A DNA stretch of 64,000 nucleotides, taken from the NCBI RefSeq assembly GCF_963678975.1, contig NC_089272.1:62001-126000 (forward strand). Reading direction: 5' to 3'. The notes under the pieces are model-generated. The model was not told where the DNA came from and did not search any database. It saw nothing but the letters and a program-made list of their open reading frames with translations. Positions 24,901 through 39,900 of this stretch are shown one piece after another. How positions within the stretch are numbered: position 1 is the stretch's first letter; each line of letters starts with the position of its first letter. The translations under genes were made by a program, and so were the position numbers. This DNA comes from Dysidea avara (taxonomy: Eukaryota; Porifera; Demospongiae; Dictyoceratida; Dysideidae).

Positions 24901-27900
24901 GTCACAAGACATTGTGACATCACTACACATCATGTGTCATCACAAGATATCATGTAACATCACAAGAAATCATGTGACCTAACATAACATCATGTGACAT
25001 CACATGATCCATTTCACCTGTGCACAGCCCAACAGTCAGATTCACGACATCGCTCCACATAGTTGCTAGGAAACATACCAGATAAACCAGTTGACATGGA
25101 CACACCTCTCATCCAGCCCTCAGATTCTGATGTCTGATTGGCTGGAACAAACACATAGTCACCATCCAATAGTTCAAGTTCATCATTGTGGGATGGGGTA
25201 AACTGGTACACAACTCGATAAACCTGTACATTCCAATAAATACACACTATACTATATCCATGATAACTACTCACCTCGGCTGTTGCTAGGCGTTCATCTC
25301 TAGAATACAATCTTAACTCCCAGTTGTTAGGGGCCAGAGGGTTAATCTTACGACATAATGCCTCCAGGGCAGACTGATGGTCCGGTCTGTACTGATGTGC
25401 TAATGTGATGTGTAACTGTTTCCGGTGTGGCTCAACTGTTATACCTGTAAGAGTGACATTGTGTATGTAACTGTGTGTAGTAGAGTGTGTAACAGTGAGT
25501 AGTAGAATGTGTAACAGTATGTAGTAGAGTGTGTAACAGTGTGTAGTAGAGTGTGTAACAGTGTGTAGTAGAGTGTGTAGTAGAGTGTGTAACAGTGTGT
25601 AGTAGTGTGTTACAGTATATAGTAGAGTGTGTAACAGTGTGTAGTAGAGTGTGTAACAGTGAGTAGTAGAATGTGTAACAGTATGTAGTAGAGTGTGTTA
25701 CAGTGTGTAACTATGTGTAGTAGAGTGTGCAACTGTGTGTAGTAGAGTGTGTAACAGTGTGCAGTAGAGTGTGTAACAGTGTGCAGTAGAGTGTGTTACA
25801 GTAGATTTGATTCCTGGTGATCTTCAAGTTTCTGTGTGCACCGTAGGGTTATGTAATGGGCAGAACATAGTTGAACATTAAACAAGATGGCTACTGCAAT
25901 TGCAGGGGGGGTAGGTCATGACATCACAATAATTGCGTGGCGTATGCGTACTGTACATTTTTCCATAGAGTTTAGTTCCAGTAAACTGTGAAGTTTAGTG
26001 CTATATTTATTGTCAGAAATAGTAGGTCACTAGTATAGAAATTGTTTCAACTACCTAACCCCAGCGAAACTACAGTGATTTTTGCAATAGCGTGTTATTT
26101 GAAATAAATGCTAACTTTATTTTCGGGTACCTGTATTGTTGTTCGCTGTATTCTTAATCACTAGTAGTAAATTCAATCAATTTCTGCATCTACAATTATG
26201 CAAGAAGCCGGTACATTAAGTTTTGCATCATGTAATTATGAATGGAATTCAATTCATTTACGTAAGATCAAACGCATTATGACATCATGACCTACCCCCC
26301 CTGGTGCAATTGTAGCTTCATACACTATTCTGTCCTTAGATGTCAGCTCACTAACACTTTACTGTGCGCTGTAACACACTCTACTACACACTGTAACATA
26401 CTCTACTACACACTGTAACACACTCCACTATATACACTCTACTATATACTGTAACACACTCTACTATATACACTCTACTATATACTGTAACACACTCTAC
26501 TATACACTGTAACACACTCCACTATACACTCTACTATATACTGTAACACACTCTACTACACACTGTAATACACTCTACTATACACCGTAACACACTCTAC
26601 TACACACTGTAACACACTCTACCACACACTGTAACACACTCCACTATACACTCTACTATATACTGTAACAAACTCTACTATACACTGTAACACCTTCTGT
26701 GGTGAATAGTTTTGGAATTATAGCGCTAGACAGTAGGAAAAGCAAGAATCAATTTGCACAGCGAATATACTGAAAATAAACTACAGGCGTTTACATTTGC
26801 TGCCAAAACTTCTGTTTGGATTAGTCTACAATGTTGCAATTTGGCTTAAAATGTTCACCATGGATTAGCACATCAGCCAAGGTATAGTGTTAGCTCTGTA
26901 GTCACTTGCGCATATGGATATGAAGGCAGTTTGGTAGAAGAAATGATGACGATCTTGTTTACATTTACCGCAGTGCACGTGACATGCATACCGTTGGAGC
27001 TACAGAAATGAAACAAAGATTTTCGAACTCTCCATGAGCAGGCGAATAAGATGGTGTATAGTTTTAATCGATTTAAGTCTTTCTTCTTCAAGTACTGGCC
27101 CGATAAAAACTTGCATATTTTTCTTGTAGCATGCATAATTTTACCAATTATTTTTAAATTTAGTTTTTCTCAATACGCATGCTTGTGTGAACAAGTTGGG
27201 TTTTTGCTGCTGAGACGGTCACATATGATGTCAGAAGTAAATTACGGAAAATTTATCATCAGTTTCCACTCCCTGACACGATGGAAATGTTGTGGCAAAA
27301 TTGGAAGAAGTCTATAGCAACTTTGCCACAGCCATACAACTTATTTGGTAAGTTGAAACAATACAAGCAGTGACATTGAAGATGGTGATGGAGAATCCTT
27401 ATGGTAACAAGCAAGATTTCTCGGCCTAATGTATTTCGTGGACTGGACTCACGGACTGGACTCGCGGACTGGACTCACACACTGAGCTGGAAACAGCTTC
27501 ACCTTTCAGTGGATGATGGGTTGATTGTCTATGGCTGTCGCCTGTTGATCCCGGCCTCAATGCGCCGCCAGGTGTTAATCAGCCTCCATGAGTCCCATCA
27601 GGGATCAGTACGGACCAAGGAGCGAGCTAGGTTATCCATTTATTGGCCTGGAATCGATAACGATATCGATAATGTTGTGCTTTCATGCAAAATGTGTCAA
27701 GACCGGCTTCCATCGAATAACAAGGAATACATCATGTCCAACCAGACCCGCAAGACCGTTCCAGGAGATTGCAATGGACTTCTGTAGCTACGGGGGCCAG
27801 CAGTTTCTCATCATAGTAGATTGCTGTACCGACTGGCCTGACATTATCCTGATGCAGCTCAACACATCCACACAGCGCTTAACCCAAGCTTTAACTCAAG

Positions 27901-30900
27901 CCTTTTGCCGTACAGCTGTTCCAGACATCGTGTGGTCTGATGATGGCCCCCAGTTCACATCCAACCTCTTCAGTAAATTTTCCAAACATTGGGGGTTTGC
28001 CCATAAGACCTCGTCCCCACATTACCCACAGAATAATGGAAAAGTTGAGGCTACGGTGAAGTCTATGAAGAAATTAATCGCCACCTCTTGGGGGAGGAGG
28101 TCTTTGAACACAGATGTGATATGCCGCGCATTACTGCAATACAGGAATACACCATCCCGCAGAGATGGACAGTCCCCTGCGCAAAAGCTATACGGTAGAC
28201 CCATACAGGATACACTACCAGCGCACCGACGTTCCTTTGCACCAGAGTGGCAACGAAACGTGGCAGACGCAGAGAAACAAGCAACTCACACTTCAGAACA
28301 ATCAGAGAGATGTTACAATGCGCACGCTCGAAACTTGCCTGACATCCAGTTGGGATCAAACGTCGCCCTTCAAAATCCGAGGACAAAGCTCTGGGACATA
28401 TACGGTACAGTAGTTCACATTAGTCCCTATTGCCGATACTCGATCAAGACCCAGGGTGGACATGTACTGGTACGTAACCGAAGATTCCCAAGACGTCGCA
28501 CTCCAGCATCTCTGGATGCATCTGAGAGGAACCCACACCAGCTAGATGTCTCCCTACCACACGAAGAACCTAATTCAACAGGACGCAACCGTCACGAACC
28601 ACCCCAGGATCAGACAGCAGACATGCGTCGATCAGACCAGCTGCACAGACCACCGCAACGCCTGATAGAAGACCCTACTTGGCACTAATATCAGCATGTG
28701 TGACTATCCAGCCACACCATGCTTGGTGGGGGGATGAAAGAGACAGAACACTTATACAATATATAGGCACTACGCACACACGTGACTATTGCACACACAC
28801 GCCCACTTGTATCACGCCTGATAGTGTTGTAAGATTGCGTATGTTTGATGGGACATAATCACGTGATCATCCTTAAGGCCTTGTGTTCCGCTTCTCGACT
28901 GTTCTCTACATTATTGAAATCCCTCTGTATATGAAATCCCTCTGTACATGAAATCCCTCTGTATATGAAATCCCTCTGTATATGAAATCCCTCTGTATAT
29001 GCATAATCAAACAACTATCCTTGCAATATTGATCAAATATTGCAGAGATAACTTGTTGTTTGGTATATACTCTGATATTCCAATGATTTTATGTCCATCT
29101 GTAACCAATTAAAACTTCATCATTCGATAACTTTTGTTATACACCTTCAATAAAGAAACGATACAGATCCTTGTACATGATACTACAGAGCTGCGTGCAT
29201 TGGAAATGCAAAACTTTAATAAACCCTCTTGAAAATAGCATTTTCAGTCATTTTGTTTACTGCCAGGCTGAGAAAACAATTTGTTTCATGTGGCATTTTA
29301 ATGGACTATCATGTTTCAGCTGCGGGCTTTGTACTGGTCTAATACCAGATCCAGGCTTTAGACCAAACTTTAAATTAATAGGATATTGATTGTTTTCCAT
29401 GTAAACAAATAGTTTTGTTGTCAAGGTCCAAAAAATAGGGTTCCAAAGGACCCTTTGCATGCCTCCCCTTCTAAAATCACTTAGTACACGTGCTACAAAC
29501 CCCATAAGAAATTTGGTGCTGTTATCAAAAAGTGAACAATTATCTTAATTAGAGGGTCTTAGGTGCTGCACTAAATACCTTATACGGTATTATATTGTAT
29601 ACAATACCTTATTATTACTGACCTTGTTTTTTAATCTCCTGACTGAAACTTGTTGTTACTCGACGCAGCCAATCAGATGCCTCCTGTTCAAGAAACAATC
29701 CAATATACCCTTGGGATAAAAACCGTTGTGTTGCTACAGTATCAGGAGCTGTGTGGGTGTGACTAGTATAGGACTCCTTGAGGGCATGGATCACGTGAGG
29801 CATCATGTGATCTTCACACTACATTGGAATATTCAACCATGTGAGCAAACAAATGACATCACTACAGAAGTACAATGAGGTTACTGTGTACACACAATTA
29901 AGCATGTGCGTACTAGGTCTAATAGAATATACACAACACATTATTGTACAGGGATCAGTGATTGGATCATTTACCAATATGCCATAGTGGTGGTAACTGA
30001 CACAGATGCCAACCGATATCACTACATTGTACGGCAAGTATCAGTACCATTATAAAGCCTTCTTGTCCACTACAAACAAATAAAGTCACATTTTTACCTG
30101 CCATACGACTACAAACATAATGTAGTGTCATCTATATCATAGTAGGGACCACAGAGGAGTGGGTGTGGCCCACAAAGTAACATCACCCAAAAACTAGCCT
30201 CAATATCCCCTGAAGACAATGAGGAGGCAGTATTGGTTAGGTAAAACTAAGCCCAAACAAGCTTTCAGATCGACCCGAAATGCTTTCAGCAAGTTGCTAC
30301 GGAATTTAAAAAAACATCATTTAACAGAATTTTCTACTGACTGAGTAACTGACTGACTGACTGACTGATGCCTTCAGACAAGCGTAACTCGATAACAGCT
30401 AAGGCTATGGGCTTGATTTTTTCACTGTTCGACGCCGCTTCAGCCCGAGAGGTGCCTTTTGGCATACCGCAGTACATACAATGCATTCTTCATGGACTTA
30501 CCAGTGTCCTCCTTTGTGCCCCATTCATCTTTGCTGACAGCGAAATGTGTCAATTTGATGGTAGCACGTGATGGCTTCCTTTTGTAACAGAAATCATCCG
30601 TATTTTTCATAGTGGATACCTTGATTGCAGAGGTGCTTTTCAAACATTTCTTGATTCGTACTGCTGTGTAACAGGTTGAACATAGCCGACAACAAAGCGT
30701 AATGGATACTTCACTTTTCAGACGACAATTGATAAAGCTGGGGTGCACAGCACCATTTCTTTCGTGGTATGCGTGGGTTCACCAGTCAAAAAAAAGTTAA
30801 CAAACAAGTACACAAATTTTTTTTGGAATTTTCGACTAGAGTAGGGACCATAGCACATCGATAAAAAGTACTGAAACAAGCTGGAGTAGTGCATGATATT

Positions 30901-33900
30901 AAATCACAGTAAAACAATAAGAAGTGTTATATTCCTACTGTGCATTTCCGTTATGGAATCTTGGGCACAGTAGGGATATATAACACTTCTTATTGTTTTA
31001 CTGTGATTTAATATCATACACTACTCCAACTTGTTTCAGTACTTTTTATCGATGCATGTGCTATGGTCCCTACTATAGTTGAAAATTCCAATTTTTTGTG
31101 TGTATACACCCCATGTATATATTACATACAAGTATAAGGAATTTTAAAGGAGGTTGCCTACACCTGAATAGTGAACGTTTAATTCAGTCTATACCCATAG
31201 GATTAAATGTTCACTAGTATAGCTGCAGGTGTAGGGGATCTCCCTTGTTTCCCTACTTTCTTTCTATGATCACCAATCAAACTTAAAATTCCTAATTTAC
31301 GTATTTGTTAGGCAGGCAGGCATGCCTATATTTTTTTTTAAATTCCATAACAATTTATATACAGTGGAACCCCGACACTCCTGAATGGTGGACAGCCTCT
31401 TTATAACAGACAATTAATAAAGTCCCAAATGCAACTTCCAATACCTGTGTGTATTAATGCCCCCTCAATAGTGGACACCTCTCTATTCCGTAAACCGGAC
31501 ACTGCACAATTCCCAGACATGGCAAGCACTACAGTACAACACCTCACTAATTGCAGACACAAGTACGAAAGGTTCATTGCCAGTTACAACAATCAGTCAA
31601 ACTACATCATTTAATGCAGAAAACACTGTCTCTGTATTGCCTAGTCTACCAAATGCCGAAGTTGACGAGAAGCCATATGAATTCATATACAAGTACTGCC
31701 AAGAGTACATAATAAAAATAGGGAGGGAGAGTGTCTAACTAGGACACCTTCAGCCAAAATCACTGCGTATTATAGACAATCCACACATTGGTAGAGCAAA
31801 AGCTTTACATTATTCAACACTTATCAACAGCACTCAACACCTATCAACAGATCTCTATCATCAGTAAAAGTGTTAATTTGTTCAAAGATCATTGTCTATT
31901 CAATAATACGCAGTGATTTTGTACAGGCTGTATTGGCAGTTAGACACTCTCCCTCCTTATTTTTATTATGTACTCTTGGTACTGCTGTTAATCATAATGT
32001 TCTTACCCAGGTCTTTTGAAAATAGTAGCTGGTGCACTTTAAGAATAAACTGCACTACAGGATAAACTACACTACAGGATAAACTACACTACAGGATAAA
32101 CTACACTACAGGATAAACTACACTACAGGATAAACTACACTACAGGATAAACTACACTACAGGATAAACTACACTACAGGATAAACTACACTACAGGATA
32201 AACTACACTACAGGATAAACTACACTACAGCATAAACTGCACTACAGGATAAACTACACTACAGGATAAACTACACTACAGGATAAACTACACTACAGGA
32301 TAAACTACACTACAGGATAAATTACACTACAGGATAAACTACACTACAGGATAAACTACACTACAGGATAAACTACACTACAGGATAAACTGCACTACAG
32401 GATAAACTACACTACAGGATAAACTACACTACAGGATAAACTACACTACAGGATAAACTACACTACAGGATAAACTGCACTACAGGATAAACTGCACTAC
32501 AGGATAAACTACACTACAGGATAAACTACACTACAGGATAAACTACACTACAGGATAAACTACACTACAGGATAAACTGCACTACAGGATAAACTGCACT
32601 ACAGGATAAACTACACTACAGGATAAACTTCACTACAGGATAAACTACACTACAGGATAAACTACACTACAGGATAAACTACACTACAGGATAAACTACA
32701 CTACAGGATAAACTGCACTACAGGATAAACTACACTACAGGATAAACTACACTACAGGATAAACTACACTACAGGATAAACTACACTACAGGATAAACTA
32801 CACTACAGGATAAACTACACTACAGGATAAACTACACTACAGGATAAACTACACTACAGGATAAACTACACTACAGGATAAACTGCACTACAGGATAAAC
32901 TACACTACAGGATAAACTACACTACAGGATAAACTACACTACAGGATAAACTGCACTACAGGATAAACTCCACTATATAGTTATACAACGGCCACGAGTG
33001 CTCTGCCTGATATAAACGCACAAGCCTGAGGGCCGTCAGGCCCGAAGGCAAGTGCGTTTATACAGGTAGAGCACGAGTGCACGTTGTATAACTGTTATGT
33101 ACCATTCACCTAATAGGTGGGGAGAGTCTCACAAGACAGCTGTAACACTTATAAAGGCCAGGTTTCTAACATCTATTGTGGGTAACCAAGCCTGACGTTG
33201 CGATGACGTTCCCCCTGCAGTACTGCAGCCACATTGAAAGCTAGTACGCTATGGGTTATATCACTAACCTGCATTCGCTGTTCCACTCTCATCATGTAGT
33301 GCTCAGCATGCCAGCGTGCCATATAGACTAAGCACCAGACTAATCGCCATAGTGATTCTCTCGAGTGAAAAAAATCAGCTAAATAGATGGTTTAAGTAAA
33401 CAAAACCTAACTACTAACGATACTAGTCTAATTCTTACTATTCACACTGGCTAAACTCGAATCTGGTGGCATGACAAAACTGGTTACCACAATCGAACGT
33501 AAAGGTTAGTATTATTTAGAATATATTTGTATGAGTCATTGTCGAAGTGGACTACAGTTTAATCTGGGCTAAGATGGCACCAGACTAGTAAGGTGTATAA
33601 GTATGTTTATATATATGTAGACTAGAGTTGTGGCCACCCGCGTTGGCTTTTTCGATCGCCATTGGCTGCTTGTAAACATTATACGTATTGGTGATGTTAT
33701 GGCCCACAATCGACCTTTACATGTCAGGCTATAAAAGAATTCGAGTAATCTGTGAAGTGTCTTTCCACCTATTAGGTGAGGTGTCGTAGTGGTCTTCGCC
33801 ACCGGCACTTGTGTTATGCTGCACAAAACTGCAGCCAGTGCAATATCTGTATATTGCACTGCGGTCGGTGCATTATAACTTATAATGCACTTGTTGTGGT

Positions 33901-36900
33901 CTACAAAACCGCAACCAGTGCGTTATAAGTTATAATGCATTCGCTGCGGTCTGCAGCAGTGCAATATACAAATTATGGTACTGGCGGTGCCTTTGAATTG
34001 CCCACGCAGAGTGGTACATTACAGGATAAACTACACTACAGGATAAACTACACTACAGGATAAACTACACTACAGGATAAACTGCACTACAGGATAAACT
34101 GCACTACAGGATAAACTCCACTACAGGATAAACTGCACTACAGGATAAACTACACTACAGGATAAACTACACTACAGGATAAACTACACTACAGGATAAA
34201 CTACACTACAGGATAAACTACACTACAGGATAAACTACACTACAGGATAAACTGCACTACAGGATAAACTGCACTACAGGATAAACTACACTACAGGATA
34301 AACTACACTACAGGATAAACTACACTACAGGATAAACTGCACTACAGGATAAACTACACTACAAGATAAACTACACTACAGGATAAACTGCACTACAGGA
34401 TAAACTACACTACAGGATAAACTACACTACAGGATAAACTACACTACAGGATAAACTGCACTACAGGATAAACTGCACTACAGGATAAACTACACTACAG
34501 GATAAACTACACTACAGGATAAACTACACTACAGGATAAACTACACTACAGGATAAACTACACTACAGGATAAACTGCACTACAGGATAAACTACACTAC
34601 AGGATAAACTACACTACAGGATAAACTACACTACAGGATAAACTACACTACAGGATAAACTACACTACAGGATAAACTGCACTACAGGATAAACTACACT
34701 ACAAGATAAACTACACTACAGGATAAACTGCACTACAGGATAAACTACACTACAGGATAAACTACACTACAGGATAAACTACACTACAGGATAAACTGCA
34801 CTACAGGATAAACTGCACTACAGGATAAACTACACTACAGGATAAACTACACTACAGGATAAACTGCACTACAGGATAAACTACACTACAGGATAAACTA
34901 CATAATCTGGACAAGTCTTCATGGAAGCATGAATAAAAAAAATTTGTGGATAGTGTAGAAGAGGCCACACCATAGATAACCCATGCTCAATAACATCACT
35001 TCTGTTGCTATTAAACTGATCATATCTGGTCCACATGGTACCATAACCCATCTTGCTCCACCACTTGGTCTAGTCTCGTGCATTAAAATAGATTATTTTA
35101 AAATTTTAGAAACCCCTTAAATAAGGACACCTCCATATAAAGGACATATTTCAATTCCCCAATGGTGTCCGTCTTAGAGGGGTTCCACTATTTAGCGAAA
35201 ACCCGACTAGTTTGCACAACCCAAATTTCCTTTTATTTTCTCAGCATAGTGCAAGGAATGGTTCACCAAATTTTCAGTCGATTATGGTGAGTAGATTTGG
35301 AATTACAGCGCTAGAAGTAGGAAAAGCAAGGAAAGTGATTTGTACAGTGACTATACTAAAAATAAACTACAGGCGCTAACATTAGCAGCCATAACTTCTG
35401 TTTGGATTAATCTACAAAGTTGGGATTTGGCTTACAGTGTTCACCATCGATTGGCAGATCATCCAAGGTATAGTTTTAGCCCTACAGTCGCTTGCGCATA
35501 GGCGTATAAAGGCAGTTTTATTGAAGAAATGGCAACGATTTTGTTTACGTCTACCGCATCATAAACAAATGCACGTGAAACACAAACCATCGGGGCTACA
35601 GAAATGAAACAAAGATTTTCGAACTCCCCATGAGTAGGTGAATAAGATGGTATATAGGTTTAATCGATTTATATAACACTTCCTTTCCTGAGTAATGGTT
35701 CAGTTAAAACTTGCGTAAAATTTTCTTTGTAACGCGTAATTTCATCAATTTTTTAAAATTTCGTTTTTCTCAATATGCGTGCTTGTGCGTACTAGACGGG
35801 TTTTCGCTGAGACGGTCACACATTAGAGTTGTACTACCAAAGGCACTTGGTTACCAAACCAATACTGCCAGGATGGTATTGTGAAGCCGGTTTTTGGATG
35901 ACATTTCTGGCCAGAAAACCCAAATCTCCATGATCCTTAATATACATACTAGTGTTGTTTTAGTAGTAAAGGCTTTCATTATAGTTTTAGTTTAGTTTTA
36001 GTAAACTTTAGATAAGGCCACGAAAAGTTAATTATAATGTTTCTGGTTCCCTTCCTGGTCATATTGTTTTGCTGAATGAATTGCACAATCACCATACAAT
36101 AATAATAATAATATTCATAAATCTGTTGAATGTCTTGTAAACACATTTTTCTTATAAAGATGCACTAACTTTAATTTCATGAGTACAGCTGTAGTGTACC
36201 ACAACAGTTGCAAAAAAAAAAAAAAAAAAAAAAGCCAGGTCACCTGGTCAATTTTGGGGAATTGGTAGGACCAGAAACATATTAAACACTTTTAGTTGTG
36301 ATTTAGTATAATATACAACAAGTAATTTATGCTTAGGGGTGGTCCACAATTTTCAGCTTTTTTGCAAGCATACAAAGAGTACTCTTTTTTTCTGACCCCC
36401 TCCCCCAGCCAAAAGTGTACTGTATAAATGTTGACACATGAATATATTGTATAGCAGAACAAACACCCAGATACTTTAATATTGCAAAATTCATGTATGG
36501 TGTTTGTTTTGTCTTTTAGGCATCTTATCATTTAGATGAGCAACTTATCATTTAGATGCTTTTGAAGCTAATACCCTGAAGGAAATGTTCCTCCACACAG
36601 CGGGCATTAGTACCTGATGCACATTTGCAAATGTGTACATACACATCATGGAAACAACTTGTTCTTGGCTATCTTCAATATGGTCATACAAAACCATATC
36701 ACTGGCAGTAGCAACAGCAGTACTATAGTCTGTAGGGTATTTTCACCATAGTCTGAGGTGGACTGGAGTCAGGAGATGTGGGTACTCTGCAGGGGGGTTA
36801 TGAAAACCCGGACCGGACCGGACCAAAAGTCAATTCTCCAGGTAAGCAAGATTAGCCATGTTATAAATATTTACTACTATTTACATCCTCTATAGCGCTT

Positions 36901-39900
36901 ATACACTACTCACCTTGCAGCAACTCTGCCAAGCACGCGGTCACAATGGTTGAGCAACACGAAGTATCCACTGTAGAACAACTAACTAAACTAAAACACT
37001 TTCTAATGTGCTTTACTACATGATCACTACAAAGCTACGTGTTCTCTTGTTGTATGTATTTGCATAGAACTGGCACACACACACGAGTCGCTGCCTGAAT
37101 TTATTAGAGTCATGCGGTGCAAAGTGATTGAAACTAAATTAGCAGTTAAAATGTCAAACTTGTCTCGAAATCCATTTGGTGATAGATAACACATGGAGTT
37201 AAGCAAGGTAGGCAGTACTTAAATTATTTCAGTATAGATTTCTAGAGTGAAATTCATGACTCTAACAAATTCATGCAGCCACTCATGTGTGCCAGTTCTA
37301 TGCAAGTACAGCAGGAGAACACGTAGCTTTGTAGTGATCATGTAGTAAAGTACATTAGAAAGTGTTTTAGTTTAGTTAGTTGTTCTACAGTGGATATTTC
37401 GTGTTGCTCAACCATCGCGACCGCGTGCTTGGCAGAGTTGCTGCAAGGTGAGTGGTGTATAAGCGCTATAGAGGATGTAAATAGCAGTAAATATTTATAA
37501 CATGGCTAATCTTGCTTACCTGTAGAATTGACTTTTGGTCCGGTCCGGTCCGGTCCGGTCCGGTCCGGTCCGGATTTTCATAACCCCCACTCTGCAGAGA
37601 CAGGTTTTCTCTATGGGCAACCCACAACTACCACAACTACCACAACTATGTAGTGTGAACAAATTAGTACCCACATAATCCAGCCTCCCATACCCAATAG
37701 TATTCCTAAACCCACAACAACACTTTCTACAGGTAGAAAACAAAAGCAACAGCCAGTATAGCTAGGTGCTACTCAATTGTAATCGTTTATCAGTGTTAAT
37801 TGCTAGACTAAAACTAAGTAAGTACTGTTATAAAAGTATATAAAGCCTGTAGTATGTGTTATCATGCTGATAACTGTTCTTACCTGTAATTTGAAACATG
37901 ATTCAATGAGGTTTATCTTTGCCTTCAGCTTATAAAGCCTCATTTCATTGGTAGTTAGCTAGCCCTGGCACTGTTTTCCAGAGTTCTCCAAAGCACACGT
38001 GTTGGCTTGGGCCCATGCATTAACAGCATGAGCTCACTTAGTCCACCGTTTAATTGGACACTGAATTGCACGAAGTAGCAGTAGGGCTTACTAGAGCCAT
38101 ATCACTGCATTCAGATTTCTTGCCAACTCACGTGATCAGCATTTAAAAAAAAGCATACATGTGATTTTACCCCTCTCCCCCTAGCGTACAGTTTGTACGC
38201 TCGCGAAACAGCTGAAAATTGTGGACCACCCCTTACTAAAATAGGTTTTAGTTTTAGTTTAGTAAAACAATATAGCTAGTGTAAAAGTCATTTAGTTTAG
38301 TTTAGTAAATAAAGGAAATTGAGTTTTAGTTTTAGTTTAGATTTAGTAAAATTCAGATAAACGTTTTTAGTTTTGGTTTAGTATAGTACACTAAAAGTAA
38401 TTTATGCTTACTGAAACTACCTATTTAAAAAATTCAAAAAGGAAGTAGGGGTTGATATAATATACATGCTACAAAAAGTAAGGAAACAAGCTCAAAAATG
38501 TTACAGCTGAAATGAGAAATGATCCAGCAGTAAAAAGTAAGGAAACAAGATTAGACGACTACTTGCTAAAATAGACACACTTTAATCCCTACTTTTGGCT
38601 AATTTGATGGTCTCATTTCAAGATGCTAGCCAAAAGTAGGCATTAAAGTATGTCTCATTTTAGCAAGTAGTCGTCTAATCTTGTTTCCTTACTTTTTACT
38701 GCTGGATCATTTCTCATTCCAGCAGTAATATTTTTGAGCTTGTTTCCTTACTTTTTGTAGCATGTATATCATATCAACCCCTACTTCCTTTCGAAATTTA
38801 AAAAATTTTAAATAGCTAGTTTGTTTACTTTTTTTTTGTCTAGCTAGCTATATTATACTCTGTTTTCCACATAGTATAGATATCACTTGAAGCAGCTATC
38901 TTTTACCTTCGTACACAACAAGCACCTTTAGAAATAATTATCGTTTTGTCCTTTAAAGTTATTACAGCAACTGTTTAAGGCTTCAGCTGCATTTCTAATG
39001 TTGATGATTTTACAGTAAAATATTGCTGGAGAGTCCACCATTATAAGAGTGGAACCCTCGCTTTTAGAAGTCTGGATCCCGAGGTGGATCTGCCCCTCAA
39101 AAGACATTATTAGTTAGCTACCTTACAAAAAAAAAACTAAACTGGTAATTAAGAATTAAGACTACATAAAACGCGTTAATAAATGCTAGAGACAACTCCT
39201 TGGGTACTACACCCGTTCACCATCATCTTACGCACATGGATTCACACTTCGTTAAAATCACGTGTTAGGGTTGTGGCGCGTGCCGTAACTATTAATTATC
39301 CTTCGAGAGGAACAAAGAAGCGGATGAGTGATGAAAGCAAACAGCATGGTGCAGTGGACAGAACGTAACCGGAAGGAACAACAGATTCGTGAATCCGCCG
39401 TCATTACCTTGACTGTCTGAAATTTCTGGAGCCGTACACCTAGCGCTACCGGGTCTTACAACAGGCAGGCAGACAGACAAAATGTAGGTGAATTTCAAAA
39501 ATTTTAGAACTCACTGTACATTGAAACGTTCGACTTTTCGCTTCGTTTACCCAAGGTGCAGCATCATTATAAAAGTACTAATGCATTCCAGGTGGTTTTT
39601 TCAGGTAAAATTTATCGCAAGGTCGTTTTATAAGGTGCGAAAATTCATGAAATCATATGATTTCTTACCAACCCCTGCATAAATGTCTAGGATTGCCCGG
39701 ACAATTGATATTACAGAATGTCCCAAGACAAGTCCTTTCTATCCTATCAGAGAATGAAGGTCATCCCAACCTATAATCACCCATACTGTCGCAAGACCAT
39801 GTATAGTCCCTGCAAGACCTAGGACACTAACGGACATCCCTACCAACAGGTACCAACCCCTACTATACAGTACTATCGTACTGTATGATAGGGTTTAGTT

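Larger units (their letters stand above)
31365..35192. mobile_element. Tigger-like ends enclosing satellite arrays
   Basis: The left end CAGTGGAACCCCGACAC and the right end (inverted) AGTGGAACCCCTCTAAGAC, with a shared GGTGGAC/GGACACCATT block, bracket 3.8 kb of satellite and nested elements. No transposase is present. Confidence 0.5.

Noticed and set aside
29171..29505. Short ORFs after the LTR
   Set aside because: No similarity recognised and no codon signal; they lie in a UBASH3 intron.
32042..34905. CRISPR-like array of 17-bp repeats
   Set aside because: Units are directly adjacent with no unique spacers, the genome is eukaryotic, and no cas genes are present.
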